From NCBI RefSeq assembly GCF_012935695.1, contig NZ_CP052859.1, positions 6,365,001 through 6,429,000 of the forward strand: a stretch of DNA of 64,000 nt, given 5' to 3'. Below are positions 10,737-19,125 of this stretch, in pieces (positions within the stretch are counted from its first letter, which is position 1; every line of letters starts with the position of its first letter). The notes below the pieces were generated by a model that had not been told where the DNA came from, did not search any database, and saw only the letters and a program-made list of their open reading frames with translations. Made by a program: the position numbers and the translations under genes. Origin of the DNA: Pseudomonas sp. ADAK18 (lineage in GTDB: Bacteria > Pseudomonadota > Gammaproteobacteria > Pseudomonadales > Pseudomonadaceae).

Positions 10737-11521
10737 GGTTGGGTTATCCAGGTGATTCGGGGGTAGCCGGACAGCGGGTGAGTGTCGATCAGGGCTTCGA
10801 CACCGAACACCTCGCGCAGCAGTTCGGTGGTCAGTACTTCGTGGGGCGTGCCGCTGGCGACGATGCGCCCATGGTTGATTACGTACAGGCGATCACAAAA
10901 GGCGGCAGCCAGGTTCAGGTCATGAATGCTGGCGAGGGTGCCGATGTTCAGGCGCTTGACCAGTTGCAGCAACTGCAACTGATAGCGTGGGTCGAGGTGG
11001 TTGGTGGGCTCGTCGAGGATCAGCAACTGCGGCTGCTGGGCCAGGGCGCGCGCCAGAATCACGCGTTGCTTTTCACCGCCGGAGAGGGTGGCGAAGGCGT
11101 GGTCTTCAAAGCCCAGCAGACCGACGGATTCGAGGGCTTGCTGGATCAGTTGTCGGTCCTGTTCTGTATCGCTATCGAACAGTCTCTTGTGGGGTGTGCG
11201 ACCCATGGCGACCACTTCGTCCACCCGCAAGCCGAAGGCATCGGGAAATTCCTGCAACACCACCGCGATGCGCTGGGCGCACCAGCGTGAGGATTGGTTC
11301 CAGACGTTTTGATGTTCGAGCAAGACCTCACCATTCTCTGGCTTGCTGAACCGATAGGCGCAGCGCAACAGGCTGGTCTTGCCGCTGCCGTTGGGGCCGA
11401 TCAACCCGACAAACTCCCCTGCACCCACCTGCAAGCTGGCGTCACGCAGTTGGAACTGGTGATGACAGTGGCCGTGACCCAGTGGGGTCCAGGCGAGGTG
11501 GGTGAGGTTAAGTGAGGTCAT
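10733..11521 (-). CDS. ABC transporter ATP-binding protein (metal-chelate type)
   Basis: 262 aa with Walker A IGPNGSGKTSLLR, signature LSGGEKQRVILARALAQQ and Walker B LLILDEPTNHLD, closest to the FecE/FhuC/BtuD class. It opens the three-gene importer unit. Ten bases upstream of its ATG is the stop codon of what looks like a TonB-receptor remnant, and a Zur-like palindrome lies at 11608-11624. Confidence 0.92.
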   Translation of the reverse strand: MTSLNLTHLAWTPLGHGHCHHQFQLRDASLQVGAGEFVGLIGPNGSGKTSLLRCAYRFSKPENGEVLLEHQNVWNQSSRWCAQRIAVVLQEFPDAFGLRVDEVVAMGRTPHKRLFDSDTEQDRQLIQQALESVGLLGFEDHAFATLSGGEKQRVILARALAQQPQLLILDEPTNHLDPRYQLQLLQLVKRLNIGTLASIHDLNLAAAFCDRLYVINHGRIVASGTPHEVLTTELLREVFGVEALIDTHPLSGYPRITWITQP

Positions 11522-11531
11522 GCAGTTCTCA

Positions 11532-11624
11532 TTAGAAGGTGTAGCCCGCCGTTACGAATAACGGCCGCGGCTCGCCACGAGGCGTGGCGAGCTTAGATTG
11601 CGAAAAGATGTTATAAGTTAACAT
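11532..11624 (-). pseudogene. C-terminal remnant of a TonB-dependent receptor (about 30 codons)
   Basis: On the minus strand an open frame runs ATG (11624) to TAA (11532). Its last residues GEPRPLFVTAGYTF are what a TonB-dependent receptor barrel ends with (GEPR motif, alternating aromatic strand, terminal Phe). The preceding YNIFSQ also resembles the NLF turn seen near receptor ends. It stops 10 bases before the ABC ATPase gene, where a receptor gene stands in the related PA2911-PA2914 unit. I read it as the stump left by a deletion. Alternatively it could be a translated 30-codon leader, since its ATG lies inside the Zur-like box. Confidence 0.6.
11608..11624 (-). promoter_or_regulatory. 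Zur-like operator
   Basis: ATGTTATAAGTTAACAT is an A+T-rich palindrome (ATGTTA-N5-TAACAT) in GC-rich surroundings. It agrees with the gamma-proteobacterial Zur consensus, ATGTTATAATATAACAT, at all but two central positions. It lies 87-103 bases upstream of the ABC ATPase ATG, pointing to zinc-repressed expression of the importer. It does not resemble a Fur box. Confidence 0.65.
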
Positions 11625-11692
11625 TTTGTAGGTGGGAGATGAAAGCCCGCGTAAGACTACATGGCGCCTCTATGTAGGGCATATCGCAAGCC

Positions 11693-13075
11693 TCATGACG
11701 AAGGTGAGGCCGATTCACGTTGGCCCCAGAGCCGTGACAACAGCAGGCGATCCAGTACCCAGACCAGCACCAACGAGGCGCCGACCAGCGGGAAAATAAT
11801 CGCCAGGCCCAGCATGATCACCATCGCGGTTTTCCACTTCGGCAGGTCATGGCGCAACGGAGGTACACCCAAGCCGCCCTGTGGCCGCCGCTTCCACCAG
11901 ATCACCACGCCACTGACGGCACTGAGCAGGATCATCAGGCAGATCAGCAGCACCAGAATCTGGTTGATCCAGCCGAACATCTTGCCCTCATGCAGCATCA
12001 CACCGACTTCCGTGGCGCGGGCGACGCCGTTGTACTGCTCCCAGCGCACATCGGCCAGGACCTTGCCGGTGTATTGGTCGACATGCAGGGTCGCATCGTT
12101 GCGTGGGTCGTTGGCGAACACCGCGATAGTGAACACGCCTTCGGCGGTAGTCGGGAAGGTGATGCTGTAGCCGGGCTCGACCTTGCGGGCGGTGGCCAGG
12201 TCCATGACCTGTTGCAAGTGAATACTCGGCGCCGCCGGGCCCTGGCTCATACCGGCGTGGTTCATGTGTTCGGCATGCTCGCCGGACATAGGCATCGGCG
12301 TGTTTTCCATGGCCCATGGCACGGTCTGTTGCGTGGCGGTATTGAGGCTTCGCGCCTGTTGGTCGGATTGCGGGACGTTGTTCCACATCGCTGCCGGGAA
12401 GCGGTTCCACAGTTCGGCGTATTGCTTGCCCCAGAAGCCGGTCCAGGTCATGCCGCTGAGCAGCATCACCAGCAAAAAGGCCGCGCCCCAGAAGCCGGTG
12501 ACCGCATGCAAATCACGCCAGAACAAGCGACCGCGACAGCCAAGCCGTGGCCATAAAGTCCCGGCCGCTGATTTACCTCGCGGCCACCACAGGTACAGGC
12601 CGGACACCACCAGCATCACGCCCCAGCCGGCGGCCAGCTCCACCAGGCGATCACCGAGGGTACCGATCATCAACTCGCCGTGCAGGGCGCGGGCGATGGC
12701 TTGCAGGTTGTTTTTTGCGTCCTGCTCGCCGAGTACGGTACCGCGATAGGGGTCGACGAATACGGTCAGCTCATGCCCGGCGTTATGCATGACGAATTGC
12801 GCACTGCTGGTGGCATCAACGGGCGGCAGGTACTTGCTGATCGTGCCCTGTGGATAAGCTGCTTGGGCCCTTAGCAGTTGCTGGTCGGCACTTAAGGCAT
12901 GTCCGGTGCTCTGGACCTTGAGCAAGTCGCCGTACATCAGCGGGTCGAGTTGGGGTTTGAACAGATAGATGATGCCGGTCAGGGCCAGCAGCACCATGAA
13001 CGGAGCGACAAACAGCCCGGCGTAGAAATGCCAGCGCCAGGCCAGGTTGTAGAAGGAAATCTTTGGAGATGTCAT
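11693..13075 (-). CDS. PepSY-associated transmembrane protein of the copper cluster
   Basis: 460 aa from MTSPKISFYNLAWRWHFYAG (GGAG 9 bases upstream; in-frame ATGs at 13099 and 13108 have weaker sites). The first membrane helix carries WHFYAGLFVAPFMVLLALTG, and further helices are at about 190, 240 and 400-450. The PepSY region is periplasmic, and a His/Met-rich stretch MPMSGEHAEHMNHAGMSQGP suggests copper handling. PepSY_TM proteins accompany TonB receptors and may act as inner-membrane reductases, but their mechanism is not settled. It is the last gene of the oprC group. Confidence 0.85.
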   Translation of the reverse strand: MTSPKISFYNLAWRWHFYAGLFVAPFMVLLALTGIIYLFKPQLDPLMYGDLLKVQSTGHALSADQQLLRAQAAYPQGTISKYLPPVDATSSAQFVMHNAGHELTVFVDPYRGTVLGEQDAKNNLQAIARALHGELMIGTLGDRLVELAAGWGVMLVVSGLYLWWPRGKSAAGTLWPRLGCRGRLFWRDLHAVTGFWGAAFLLVMLLSGMTWTGFWGKQYAELWNRFPAAMWNNVPQSDQQARSLNTATQQTVPWAMENTPMPMSGEHAEHMNHAGMSQGPAAPSIHLQQVMDLATARKVEPGYSITFPTTAEGVFTIAVFANDPRNDATLHVDQYTGKVLADVRWEQYNGVARATEVGVMLHEGKMFGWINQILVLLICLMILLSAVSGVVIWWKRRPQGGLGVPPLRHDLPKWKTAMVIMLGLAIIFPLVGASLVLVWVLDRLLLSRLWGQRESASPSS

Positions 13076-13147
13076 CGGGGTGTGCTCCGCAAAAGGCATG
13101 TTATTCATCTGGCTGATCAAATTGTTTGTTGTTGCGAACGAACTTGT

Positions 13148-13278
13148 TGTGGCGAGCGGGATTGCCCGCGTTGGGCTGCGTAGCAGCCCCAGAACCTGCA
13201 ACCGCGACCTGTCTGAAAGCCTCCGGTCACCTGGATGGGGCTGCGCGCAGCCCAACGGGGGCAAGCCCCCTCGCCACA
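13148..13278. repeat. REP doublet, GTGGCGAGCGGG family
   Basis: TGTGGCGAGCGGGATTGCCC faces an inverted arm ending CCCCCTCGCCACA, with GGGCTGCGTAGCAGCCC in between. The right arm is the GGGGGC variant, so the two halves are not identical. It fills the gap between the oprC and PepSY genes. Confidence 0.82.
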
Positions 13279-13294
13279 AAAAACGGGGCGTCTG

Positions 13295-15370
13295 TTAGAA
13301 GCTCATGTCCACTTTGGTCCAGAGCGTGCGCCCCGGTTCCTTGATGGCTTGCGGGTCATTGGCCGGGTAGCCGAAACCGGCGTTGCCCGCCAGGTTCAAG
13401 TGCTCGGCGTACGCCTTGCCGAACAGGTTGTCGACGCCGGTGCTGACCTTGAAGTTCTTATTGATGCGATACGCCGCGTTCAGTGAGAACACACCAAAGC
13501 CTGAGCTCTTGTCGAAGTCCTTGCCGACCACGTTGCCCTTGTTCTGGTCGATACGGTTTTGCGCCGCGACCACACGCCACAAGGCGCCGGCACTCCAGTC
13601 ATCCTGGCTGTAGGTCAGGCCGAAACGCGCATCCAGCGGTGGCATTTGCGGCAGGGCCTTGCCGTCGCTGGTGTTCTTGCCCCAGGCGTAGGCCAGGGTG
13701 GCGTCGGCTTTCCAGTTGGAGGTCAGTTTGTAGGCTGCGCCCAGTTCGCCGCCCATGATCCGGGCGTCAACGTTACGCGCTTGAGTGGTGGTGCCCATCA
13801 TGCCCTGGCGGTAGTCGAACAGGATGTAGTCGCGCACCTGGCCGACATAGCCCGAGGCCCAGGCTTCCAGGTCGGCGGACTTGTATTGCAGGCCGAAGTC
13901 CAACTGAGTGGTCTTCTCTGGCTTCACGCCGTCGAAGGCATTCGCTGAACCGGCGGTGCCGGTGTTGGGGGAAAACAGTTCCCAGTAATCAGGGAAGCGC
14001 TCGGCATGGCCCAGGCCTGCATAGACCGTGGTCGGGCTGCCTTCAAGGTCGTGCTCATAGCGCACAAAACCGGAGGGCAGGGTGTCGGCGCGGGTCTTGT
14101 CGGCGGTGGGGTTGGGGCGGCTCATCATTCCTGAGCTGAGGGTTTGGCGAAAATCCTTGGCCGAGGCACGGTCCAGGCGGGCACCGGTGATCAGGCGGTC
14201 GCGCTCGGCGGCGTACCAAGTCAGCTCGCCGAACACGCCGTAGTTGTGGAAGTTGGCGTCCTTCTCGCGCGGCAGGTTTTTGTAAGTGTCGATGCCCATG
14301 GCACTGCGCTCGCGGTGTTCATTGGTCTGTGCGTCGATGCCGCTGATCAGTTGCAAGTCGGCCCAGCGCCAGGTCGCCTTGATCCGTGCGCCGAGGGTGC
14401 GGCGGTCGACGTTCGAGGCCATGGGCCCGGCCATCATCCCGGTGCCCGACGGCGTGCGCAGGGTGTAGTTGTCCATCACGTGGTCGGCGTAGTTGTAGTA
14501 GACCTGGGCTTCGACCTTGTCCAACACGTCACCGATATTGGACTTCTCGAAACGCAGGCCCAGGCTTTCGCGCTTGAACTGCGAACCGTCCATGCCGCGC
14601 CCGGCGTAACGGGCTTCGCCGTCACCTTTACCCGCGGTCAGTTCCAGCAGCGTGTCGGCGTCTGGGGTCCAGCCCAGTGCGACGTCGCCGTTCCATTTGT
14701 CATAGCGCGACGCGACGGTGTCGTTGTTACCGTCCTTGTAGTCGTCGGCATGGGCTTGGTTTCCGATCACTCGGATGTAGCCCAATGGCCCGCCGGCAGC
14801 GGCATCGACGACTTTATCGAAGCGCCCGTTGGAGCCGGCCAGGACGCTGGCGTTGACCCGTGTGCCGAGTTCGCCGAACTGCTCCGGCTCACGGTCGAAC
14901 AGGATCGTGCCGGCTGAGGCGCCGGGGCCCCATAGTACGGTTTGCGGGCCTTTGATCACCGTCAGCTTGTCGTAGGTTTCCGGTGAGATGTAGGAGGTGG
15001 GCGCATCCATTCGGCCAGGGCAGGCACCGAGCATCATGCTGCCGTTGGTGAGGATGTTCAGCCGCGAGCCGAACATGCCGCGCAGCACCGGGTCGCCGTT
15101 GGTGCCGCCGTTGCGGATCAGGGCGAAGCCGGGGATGGTCTTGAGGTAGTCGCCACCGTCGCTGGCCGGCACCGGTTGGCGCGGGTCCTTGGGGTTGGTG
15201 ATCACCGTCAGCGGTGAGCTGGGGGCAATGGCGGTGATCACCGTCGGGGCCAGTTCGTTGGTGTGCTCGGCGTGTTCGTCGGCGTGAACCCGTGGCGCCA
15301 ATAGCGCGCCGCACAGAAGGGCAAACACAGGGGTATATCCCAATCGGGAGTCAGCAGAAAACCTGGACAT
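13295..15370 (-). CDS. oprC: OprC-type TonB-dependent copper receptor
   Basis: 691 aa from MSRFSADSRLGYTPVFALLC, a Sec signal ending VHA-DEHAEH. An ATG 12 bases upstream is possible. A TonB box-like ELAPTVITA precedes the plug, and the barrel ends GRTLWTKVDMSF. The copper site described for P. aeruginosa OprC is CxxxM plus HxM. Here CPGRM gives Cys117 and Met121, and HVM gives His297 and Met299. The 180-residue Cys-to-His spacing equals that of OprC (143 to 323, from memory). It imports copper across the outer membrane. DUF2946 and PCu(A)C genes lie upstream and a PepSY gene downstream. Confidence 0.92.
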   Translation of the reverse strand: MSRFSADSRLGYTPVFALLCGALLAPRVHADEHAEHTNELAPTVITAIAPSSPLTVITNPKDPRQPVPASDGGDYLKTIPGFALIRNGGTNGDPVLRGMFGSRLNILTNGSMMLGACPGRMDAPTSYISPETYDKLTVIKGPQTVLWGPGASAGTILFDREPEQFGELGTRVNASVLAGSNGRFDKVVDAAAGGPLGYIRVIGNQAHADDYKDGNNDTVASRYDKWNGDVALGWTPDADTLLELTAGKGDGEARYAGRGMDGSQFKRESLGLRFEKSNIGDVLDKVEAQVYYNYADHVMDNYTLRTPSGTGMMAGPMASNVDRRTLGARIKATWRWADLQLISGIDAQTNEHRERSAMGIDTYKNLPREKDANFHNYGVFGELTWYAAERDRLITGARLDRASAKDFRQTLSSGMMSRPNPTADKTRADTLPSGFVRYEHDLEGSPTTVYAGLGHAERFPDYWELFSPNTGTAGSANAFDGVKPEKTTQLDFGLQYKSADLEAWASGYVGQVRDYILFDYRQGMMGTTTQARNVDARIMGGELGAAYKLTSNWKADATLAYAWGKNTSDGKALPQMPPLDARFGLTYSQDDWSAGALWRVVAAQNRIDQNKGNVVGKDFDKSSGFGVFSLNAAYRINKNFKVSTGVDNLFGKAYAEHLNLAGNAGFGYPANDPQAIKEPGRTLWTKVDMSF

Positions 15371-15462
15371 GACAAATTCCATCAATCAATCGTAAACAAC
15401 ACGGCCAGCAGCCTGCGGCTGTCTATCTGAAGTCGGCCGGGTGAAGTAACGCTGTGAAGTGT

Positions 15463-15888
15463 CTACGCGATGATGGGGGGCGCACGGCTGCGGGCGCCGG
15501 GGAAAATGCTTTGACGGGCGTGGCCCAGGCGTGGCGCGGGGATGATGGCGTTGGCCGCAGGCGTAGAGCCCAGGCTGACGAACGACACGCTGCCAGGCAA
15601 TGCCGGGCAACTGAACAGCAAGCTGCAGTAGCCACACTTTTCCCAGAGCACATGATGCTCATCCGGGACTTTGCTGTGCTCTGCGGGGTGTTGAGGCTCG
15701 CCATGGCAACTGGGCGCGTCCATGGACATTTGCATGGACATGCCGGCGTGATGGTCCATCGGCATCGCTTGGGAAATCAGCGGTCCGATAAAGATCATCA
15801 GCATGGCGAACAGGCTAATCCAACTGCCGCGCGCAAGGCTCATCGGCTTACGGCGGGGTGTGGACAACCTGGCGCGTGAGGCGCCCAT
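15463..15888 (-). CDS. DUF2946 family protein, copper-cluster type
   Basis: 141 aa if begun at 15888; a start at 15843 (MSLARGSWISLFAMLMIFIG) gives 126 aa, and neither has a clear ribosome site. One N-terminal hydrophobic segment is followed by a His/Met-rich stretch (MPMDHHAGMSMQMSMD) and by the cysteine motif CGYCSLLFSCP, which are the marks of DUF2946. The function is not known. The residues suit copper binding at the periplasmic face, and its place between PCu(A)C and oprC supports that. Confidence 0.8.
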   Translation of the reverse strand: MGASRARLSTPRRKPMSLARGSWISLFAMLMIFIGPLISQAMPMDHHAGMSMQMSMDAPSCHGEPQHPAEHSKVPDEHHVLWEKCGYCSLLFSCPALPGSVSFVSLGSTPAANAIIPAPRLGHARQSIFPGARSRAPPIIA

Positions 15889-15909
15889 CCGGGTGCAGGC
15901 CTGGAAGGT

Positions 15910-16389
15910 TTACTGGGTGTGCATGTGCTCGTGGCTGGGCGTCGGTGCCTGCTTTTGCACTGAGACTTCCACTTTCACCGGGCCTGCTTTTTCGAAGTTC
16001 AGGGTCAGCGGGAAATGCTGGCCATCGCGCAGGACGCTGCGGTCTTTGAGGTCCAGCAGCATCACGTGGTAGGCCATGGGTGCGAACGTCAGATCACCGC
16101 CCGCCGGAACGGCAACGCTGGTCACCTGCTGCATTTTCATCAGGTCGCCCTGCATCACATGCTCATGCAACTCGGCCTTGGCCGCCACGGGCGTGTCGAC
16201 GCTGAGCAAGCGATCAGGGTTTTCACCCTTGTTATGAATCACGAAATAAGCGGCGACCGTAGGCGCGTTGGGTGGCAATTCCTGTGACCAGGGTTCGCTG
16301 ACCACCAGTTCGCCGACCTTGAAGTCATCCGCATTGGCGGCACACATCGGCAGCAACAACGCAGCCAGAAGCAGGGAAGATTTGAGCAT
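15910..16389 (-). CDS. PCu(A)C family periplasmic copper chaperone
   Basis: 159 aa with signal peptide MLKSSLLLAALLLPMCAANA. The family Cu(I) motif H(M)x10Mx21HxM is seen as HEHVMQGDLMKM, then YHVMLLDL. A His/Met tail (PSHEHMHTQ) adds likely metal ligands. These cupredoxin-like proteins carry Cu(I) in the periplasm, classically to cytochrome oxidase CuA or CuB sites. Here it is sandwiched between two DUF2946 genes upstream of oprC, so it probably receives imported copper. Confidence 0.92.
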   Translation of the reverse strand: MLKSSLLLAALLLPMCAANADDFKVGELVVSEPWSQELPPNAPTVAAYFVIHNKGENPDRLLSVDTPVAAKAELHEHVMQGDLMKMQQVTSVAVPAGGDLTFAPMAYHVMLLDLKDRSVLRDGQHFPLTLNFEKAGPVKVEVSVQKQAPTPSHEHMHTQ

Positions 16390-16435
16390 GGTAGTTCTCC
16401 AGAACGGTTCAAAACGCAGTTCAATTGCGAAGTGA

Positions 16436-16831
16436 TCAGGCCGTTGGAGAGGCGCGGGGATTCAGGCTGGGCCATTGCTGGCGTGGCGTAGGGGATTGCA
16501 GTGACAGCGGCGGCAGGCTCTGCACCGCGTCGAATCGCGCGAAGTACAACTGCGGCACATGCCCTGGCAACGCCACCATCGGCGCCGACCCCGAGCAGCA
16601 CCAGCAATGCTGCATGGTGGAATGATCGTCTTGTTGCGGCGCCTTTTGCTCCAGGCCCCCTAAGGAAATCGCCACCAGCTTGGTGCCGCTGGCGGAGCAG
16701 AAACTGCCCCACAGCAGCTGCTCGACGGTGTTTGTCGACTGTTGCATCGCCCCGGCCATCGGCATGGCAAACGCGTTGAACAGCACTGCAAAGCAGGCGA
16801 TCCAGGCAAATGCAAAGCGTTGACGGGCCAT
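16436..16831 (-). CDS. DUF2946 family protein, second copy
   Basis: 131 aa beginning MARQRFAFAWIACFAVLFNA, a signal or anchor segment. The DUF2946 cysteine core is HCWCCSGSAP, and the C terminus is Arg/Pro-rich, as in the other copy. It differs in carrying few Met/His residues apart from the cysteine core. It is the first gene of the copper group; the 190 bases upstream hold no gene, and I saw no CueR-type operator there. Confidence 0.8.
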   Translation of the reverse strand: MARQRFAFAWIACFAVLFNAFAMPMAGAMQQSTNTVEQLLWGSFCSASGTKLVAISLGGLEQKAPQQDDHSTMQHCWCCSGSAPMVALPGHVPQLYFARFDAVQSLPPLSLQSPTPRQQWPSLNPRASPTA

Positions 16832-17021
16832 GGCGGACTATCCGTAGGGTTAAGCGATCAAGTGGGTATTTAGCCTGATCGGGGGGGATAAGTAAAAAGC
16901 CGGTGTGCGGTTTGGTGTCGCAGTGGCCGGGGTTTCGTGAACTTCAGGATAGTCGTGAACGTGAGATTGCCAATGTTGCAGGTGTTTTGTCATGCGCGAT
17001 CTTCAATGCAGCCTAGAACAA

Positions 17022-17108
17022 TGTGGGAGCTGGCTTGCCTGCGATGCGGATCACGCGGAAGTTCAGATACGCCGCGGCGACTCCAACGCGGGCAAGCCAG
17101 CTCCCACA
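17022..17108. repeat. REP doublet overlapping the 3' end of cobK
   Basis: TGTGGGAGCTGGCTTGCCTG pairs with an inverted arm ending GCCAGCTCCCACA. The cobK stop (17063) lies inside the element, so one arm is translated. Confidence 0.85.
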
Positions 17109-17827
17109 TTTAGAGTGTGCAACGCCTGCAACACTGAGTTGACCGTCACGAACTCCCGATCCACTCCCACCAACGCCGGCCGCTTCAAAATCAGCACCGG
17201 CACCCCGCGCTCCCGCGCCACTTCCAGCTTCGGCTCCGTTGCGCTACTGCCGCTGTTCTTGCTGATCAGCACATCAATCTGCCGTCGTTCGAACAACGCG
17301 CGCTCATCCTCTATCAGAAACGGCCCGCGAGCGCCGATCACTTCGCAATGCTCGTTGCCCGGATAAACATCCAGCGCCCGCAAGGTCCAGAACTGCTCGG
17401 CAGGGATCTCCTCCAGATGTTGCAACGGCTCACGGCCGAGGGTGAACAGTGGACGCTTGAAAGGTTTGAGGGCTTTTGTCAGCTCCGCCCAGTCATTGAC
17501 TTCACGCCAGTCATCCCCGGCTTGCGGCTGCCAGGCGGGGCGGCGCAAGGCCCAGCAGGGCACGCCGCACAGTCGCGCAGCATGGGCGGCGTTATGGCTG
17601 ATTTGCGCGGCATAGGGGTGCGTGGCATCCAGCACCCGTTCGATGCCTTCGTCGCGAATGAACTGTGCCAGTCCGTCAACGCCGCCGTAACCACCGACGC
17701 GCACCTGGCACGTCAGGTCGGTGGGCACTCGGCCAATGCCCGCCAGGCTGTAGATATGTTCTGGCCCCAAGGTGCGGGCAATGGCCAGGGCTTCAGTGAC
17801 GCCGCCCAACAGCAAGATGCGTTTCAT
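17063..17827 (-). CDS. cobK: Precorrin-6A reductase
   Basis: 254 aa. The start [20 protein letters not shown], the block [18 protein letters not shown] and the block [20 protein letters not shown] are typical of CobK/CbiJ. It reduces precorrin-6A to dihydro-precorrin-6 in corrin-ring synthesis. Its ATG overlaps the cobL stop by 4 bases. The last 15 residues ([15 protein letters not shown]) are encoded by REP sequence, so the natural end seems to have been extended by a REP insertion. Confidence 0.93.
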   Translation of the reverse strand: MKRILLLGGVTEALAIARTLGPEHIYSLAGIGRVPTDLTCQVRVGGYGGVDGLAQFIRDEGIERVLDATHPYAAQISHNAAHAARLCGVPCWALRRPAWQPQAGDDWREVNDWAELTKALKPFKRPLFTLGREPLQHLEEIPAEQFWTLRALDVYPGNEHCEVIGARGPFLIEDERALFERRQIDVLISKNSGSSATEPKLEVARERGVPVLILKRPALVGVDREFVTVNSVLQALHTLNVGAGLPALESPRRI

Positions 17828-19029
17828 AGCGGCTTGATCACTTCCAGCAAGGTGATCGGCAGCGCCTGGCGCCAGGTGTCGAAGTTGCCCAAGGGTTGCG
17901 CCTGAGCGATGTGGATGCGCGTCAGCTCGCCGCCGTGTTGTTCGCGCCAGGCCATCAGGGTCATTTCGCTTTGCAGGGTCACGGCATTGGCCACCAGCCG
18001 GCCGCCGGGGCGCAGGTGGTGCCAGCAGGTGTCCAGTACGCCGTCGCGGGTCACGCCGCCGCCGATGAAGATCGCATCCGGTGCCTCCAGGCCGGCGAGG
18101 GCCTGGGGTGCGCTGCCGCGAATCAGTTGCAGGCCGGGGACGCCGAGGGAGTCGCGGTTGTGTTCGATCAATACTTGCCGGCCTTCATCCGCTTCGATTG
18201 CCAGCGCTCGGCAACTGGGGTGGGCGCGCATCCATTCGATGCCGATGGAGCCGCTGCCGGCGCCGACATCCCACAGCAGTTCACCGGGTACGGGTGCCAG
18301 GCGCGCCAGGGTCATGGCGCGAACATCACGCTTGGTCAGTTGGCCGTCGTGCCGGAAGGCCGAGTCCGGCAGCCCGGCGAGGCGTGAGAGGCGCGGGGTG
18401 TTGGCGTCGGCAACGCAGTCGATGGCCACCAGGTTCAAGGCGGCAACCGGCAGGTCCTGCCAATCCTGGGCGATGCCATCGACACGCCGTTCATCTGCAC
18501 CGCCCAGGTGTTCGAATACGCTCAAACGACTCAGGCCGAAACCACTGGCGCGCAACAGCGCGGCAATCGCCGCTGGGCTCTGGCCGTCGTTGCTCAGCAC
18601 CAGCACACGTACGCCACTGGAAAGATGGGCATTCAGAGCGGCCAATGGGCGGGCTACCACCGACAGCGTCACCACGTCCTGCAACGGCCAGCCCAAGCGC
18701 GCCGCCGCCAGGGACACGGAAGAGGGCGCGGGCAGAATCAGCAATTCGTCGGCGGGTAACTGTCGTGCAAGGCTGGCACCCACGCCAAAGAACATTGGGT
18801 CGCCGCTGGCCAGCACGCAGATCGCTTCGCCGCGCCGAGCCAGCACCGGTTCCAGGGAAAACGGGCTGGGCCACAATGCGCGTTCACCGCGAATACACAC
18901 CGGCAACAGGTCCAGCTGGCGCTGGCCGCCAATAATGCGAGAGGCACGCAACAGGGCGTGCCGGGCATTTCTGCCCAGCCCCTTGAAGCCGTCTTCACCG
19001 ATGCCTACTACCGTCAGCCAGGGCGACAT
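17824..19029 (-). CDS. cobL: Precorrin-6Y C5,15-methyltransferase (decarboxylating), CbiE-CbiT fusion
   Basis: 401 aa. The N-terminal half is a CbiE-type tetrapyrrole methylase ([30 protein letters not shown] region). The C-terminal half is CbiT-like with the SAM motif [20 protein letters not shown] and [16 protein letters not shown]. It methylates C5 and C15 and removes the acetate side-chain carboxyl. It is divergent from cobG, with 96 bases between them. Confidence 0.95.
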   Translation of the reverse strand: MSPWLTVVGIGEDGFKGLGRNARHALLRASRIIGGQRQLDLLPVCIRGERALWPSPFSLEPVLARRGEAICVLASGDPMFFGVGASLARQLPADELLILPAPSSVSLAAARLGWPLQDVVTLSVVARPLAALNAHLSSGVRVLVLSNDGQSPAAIAALLRASGFGLSRLSVFEHLGGADERRVDGIAQDWQDLPVAALNLVAIDCVADANTPRLSRLAGLPDSAFRHDGQLTKRDVRAMTLARLAPVPGELLWDVGAGSGSIGIEWMRAHPSCRALAIEADEGRQVLIEHNRDSLGVPGLQLIRGSAPQALAGLEAPDAIFIGGGVTRDGVLDTCWHHLRPGGRLVANAVTLQSEMTLMAWREQHGGELTRIHIAQAQPLGNFDTWRQALPITLLEVIKPL

Positions 19030-19125
19030 ATGAATTCCTTGAACGACATCCGACGGGCAGGCTTTTCATGCCGTCGGACAAAGCAGGCATAATACCGCGC
19101 CTTTACCCGTTAACCGGTAGCCCCC

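Noticed and set aside
11608..11624. Fur box reading of the palindrome
   Set aside because: The GATAAT-type hexamers of a Fur box are missing, while ATGTTA/TAACAT half-sites fit Zur.
16832..17021. CueR-type operator before the copper cluster
   Set aside because: No ACCTTCC-like inverted repeat with the MerR-family spacer could be found on either strand.
19030..19125. Cobalamin riboswitch between cobL and cobG
   Set aside because: The divergent gap is only 96 bases, too short for a full B12 riboswitch, and I could not find the B12-box core in it or at 23424-23660.
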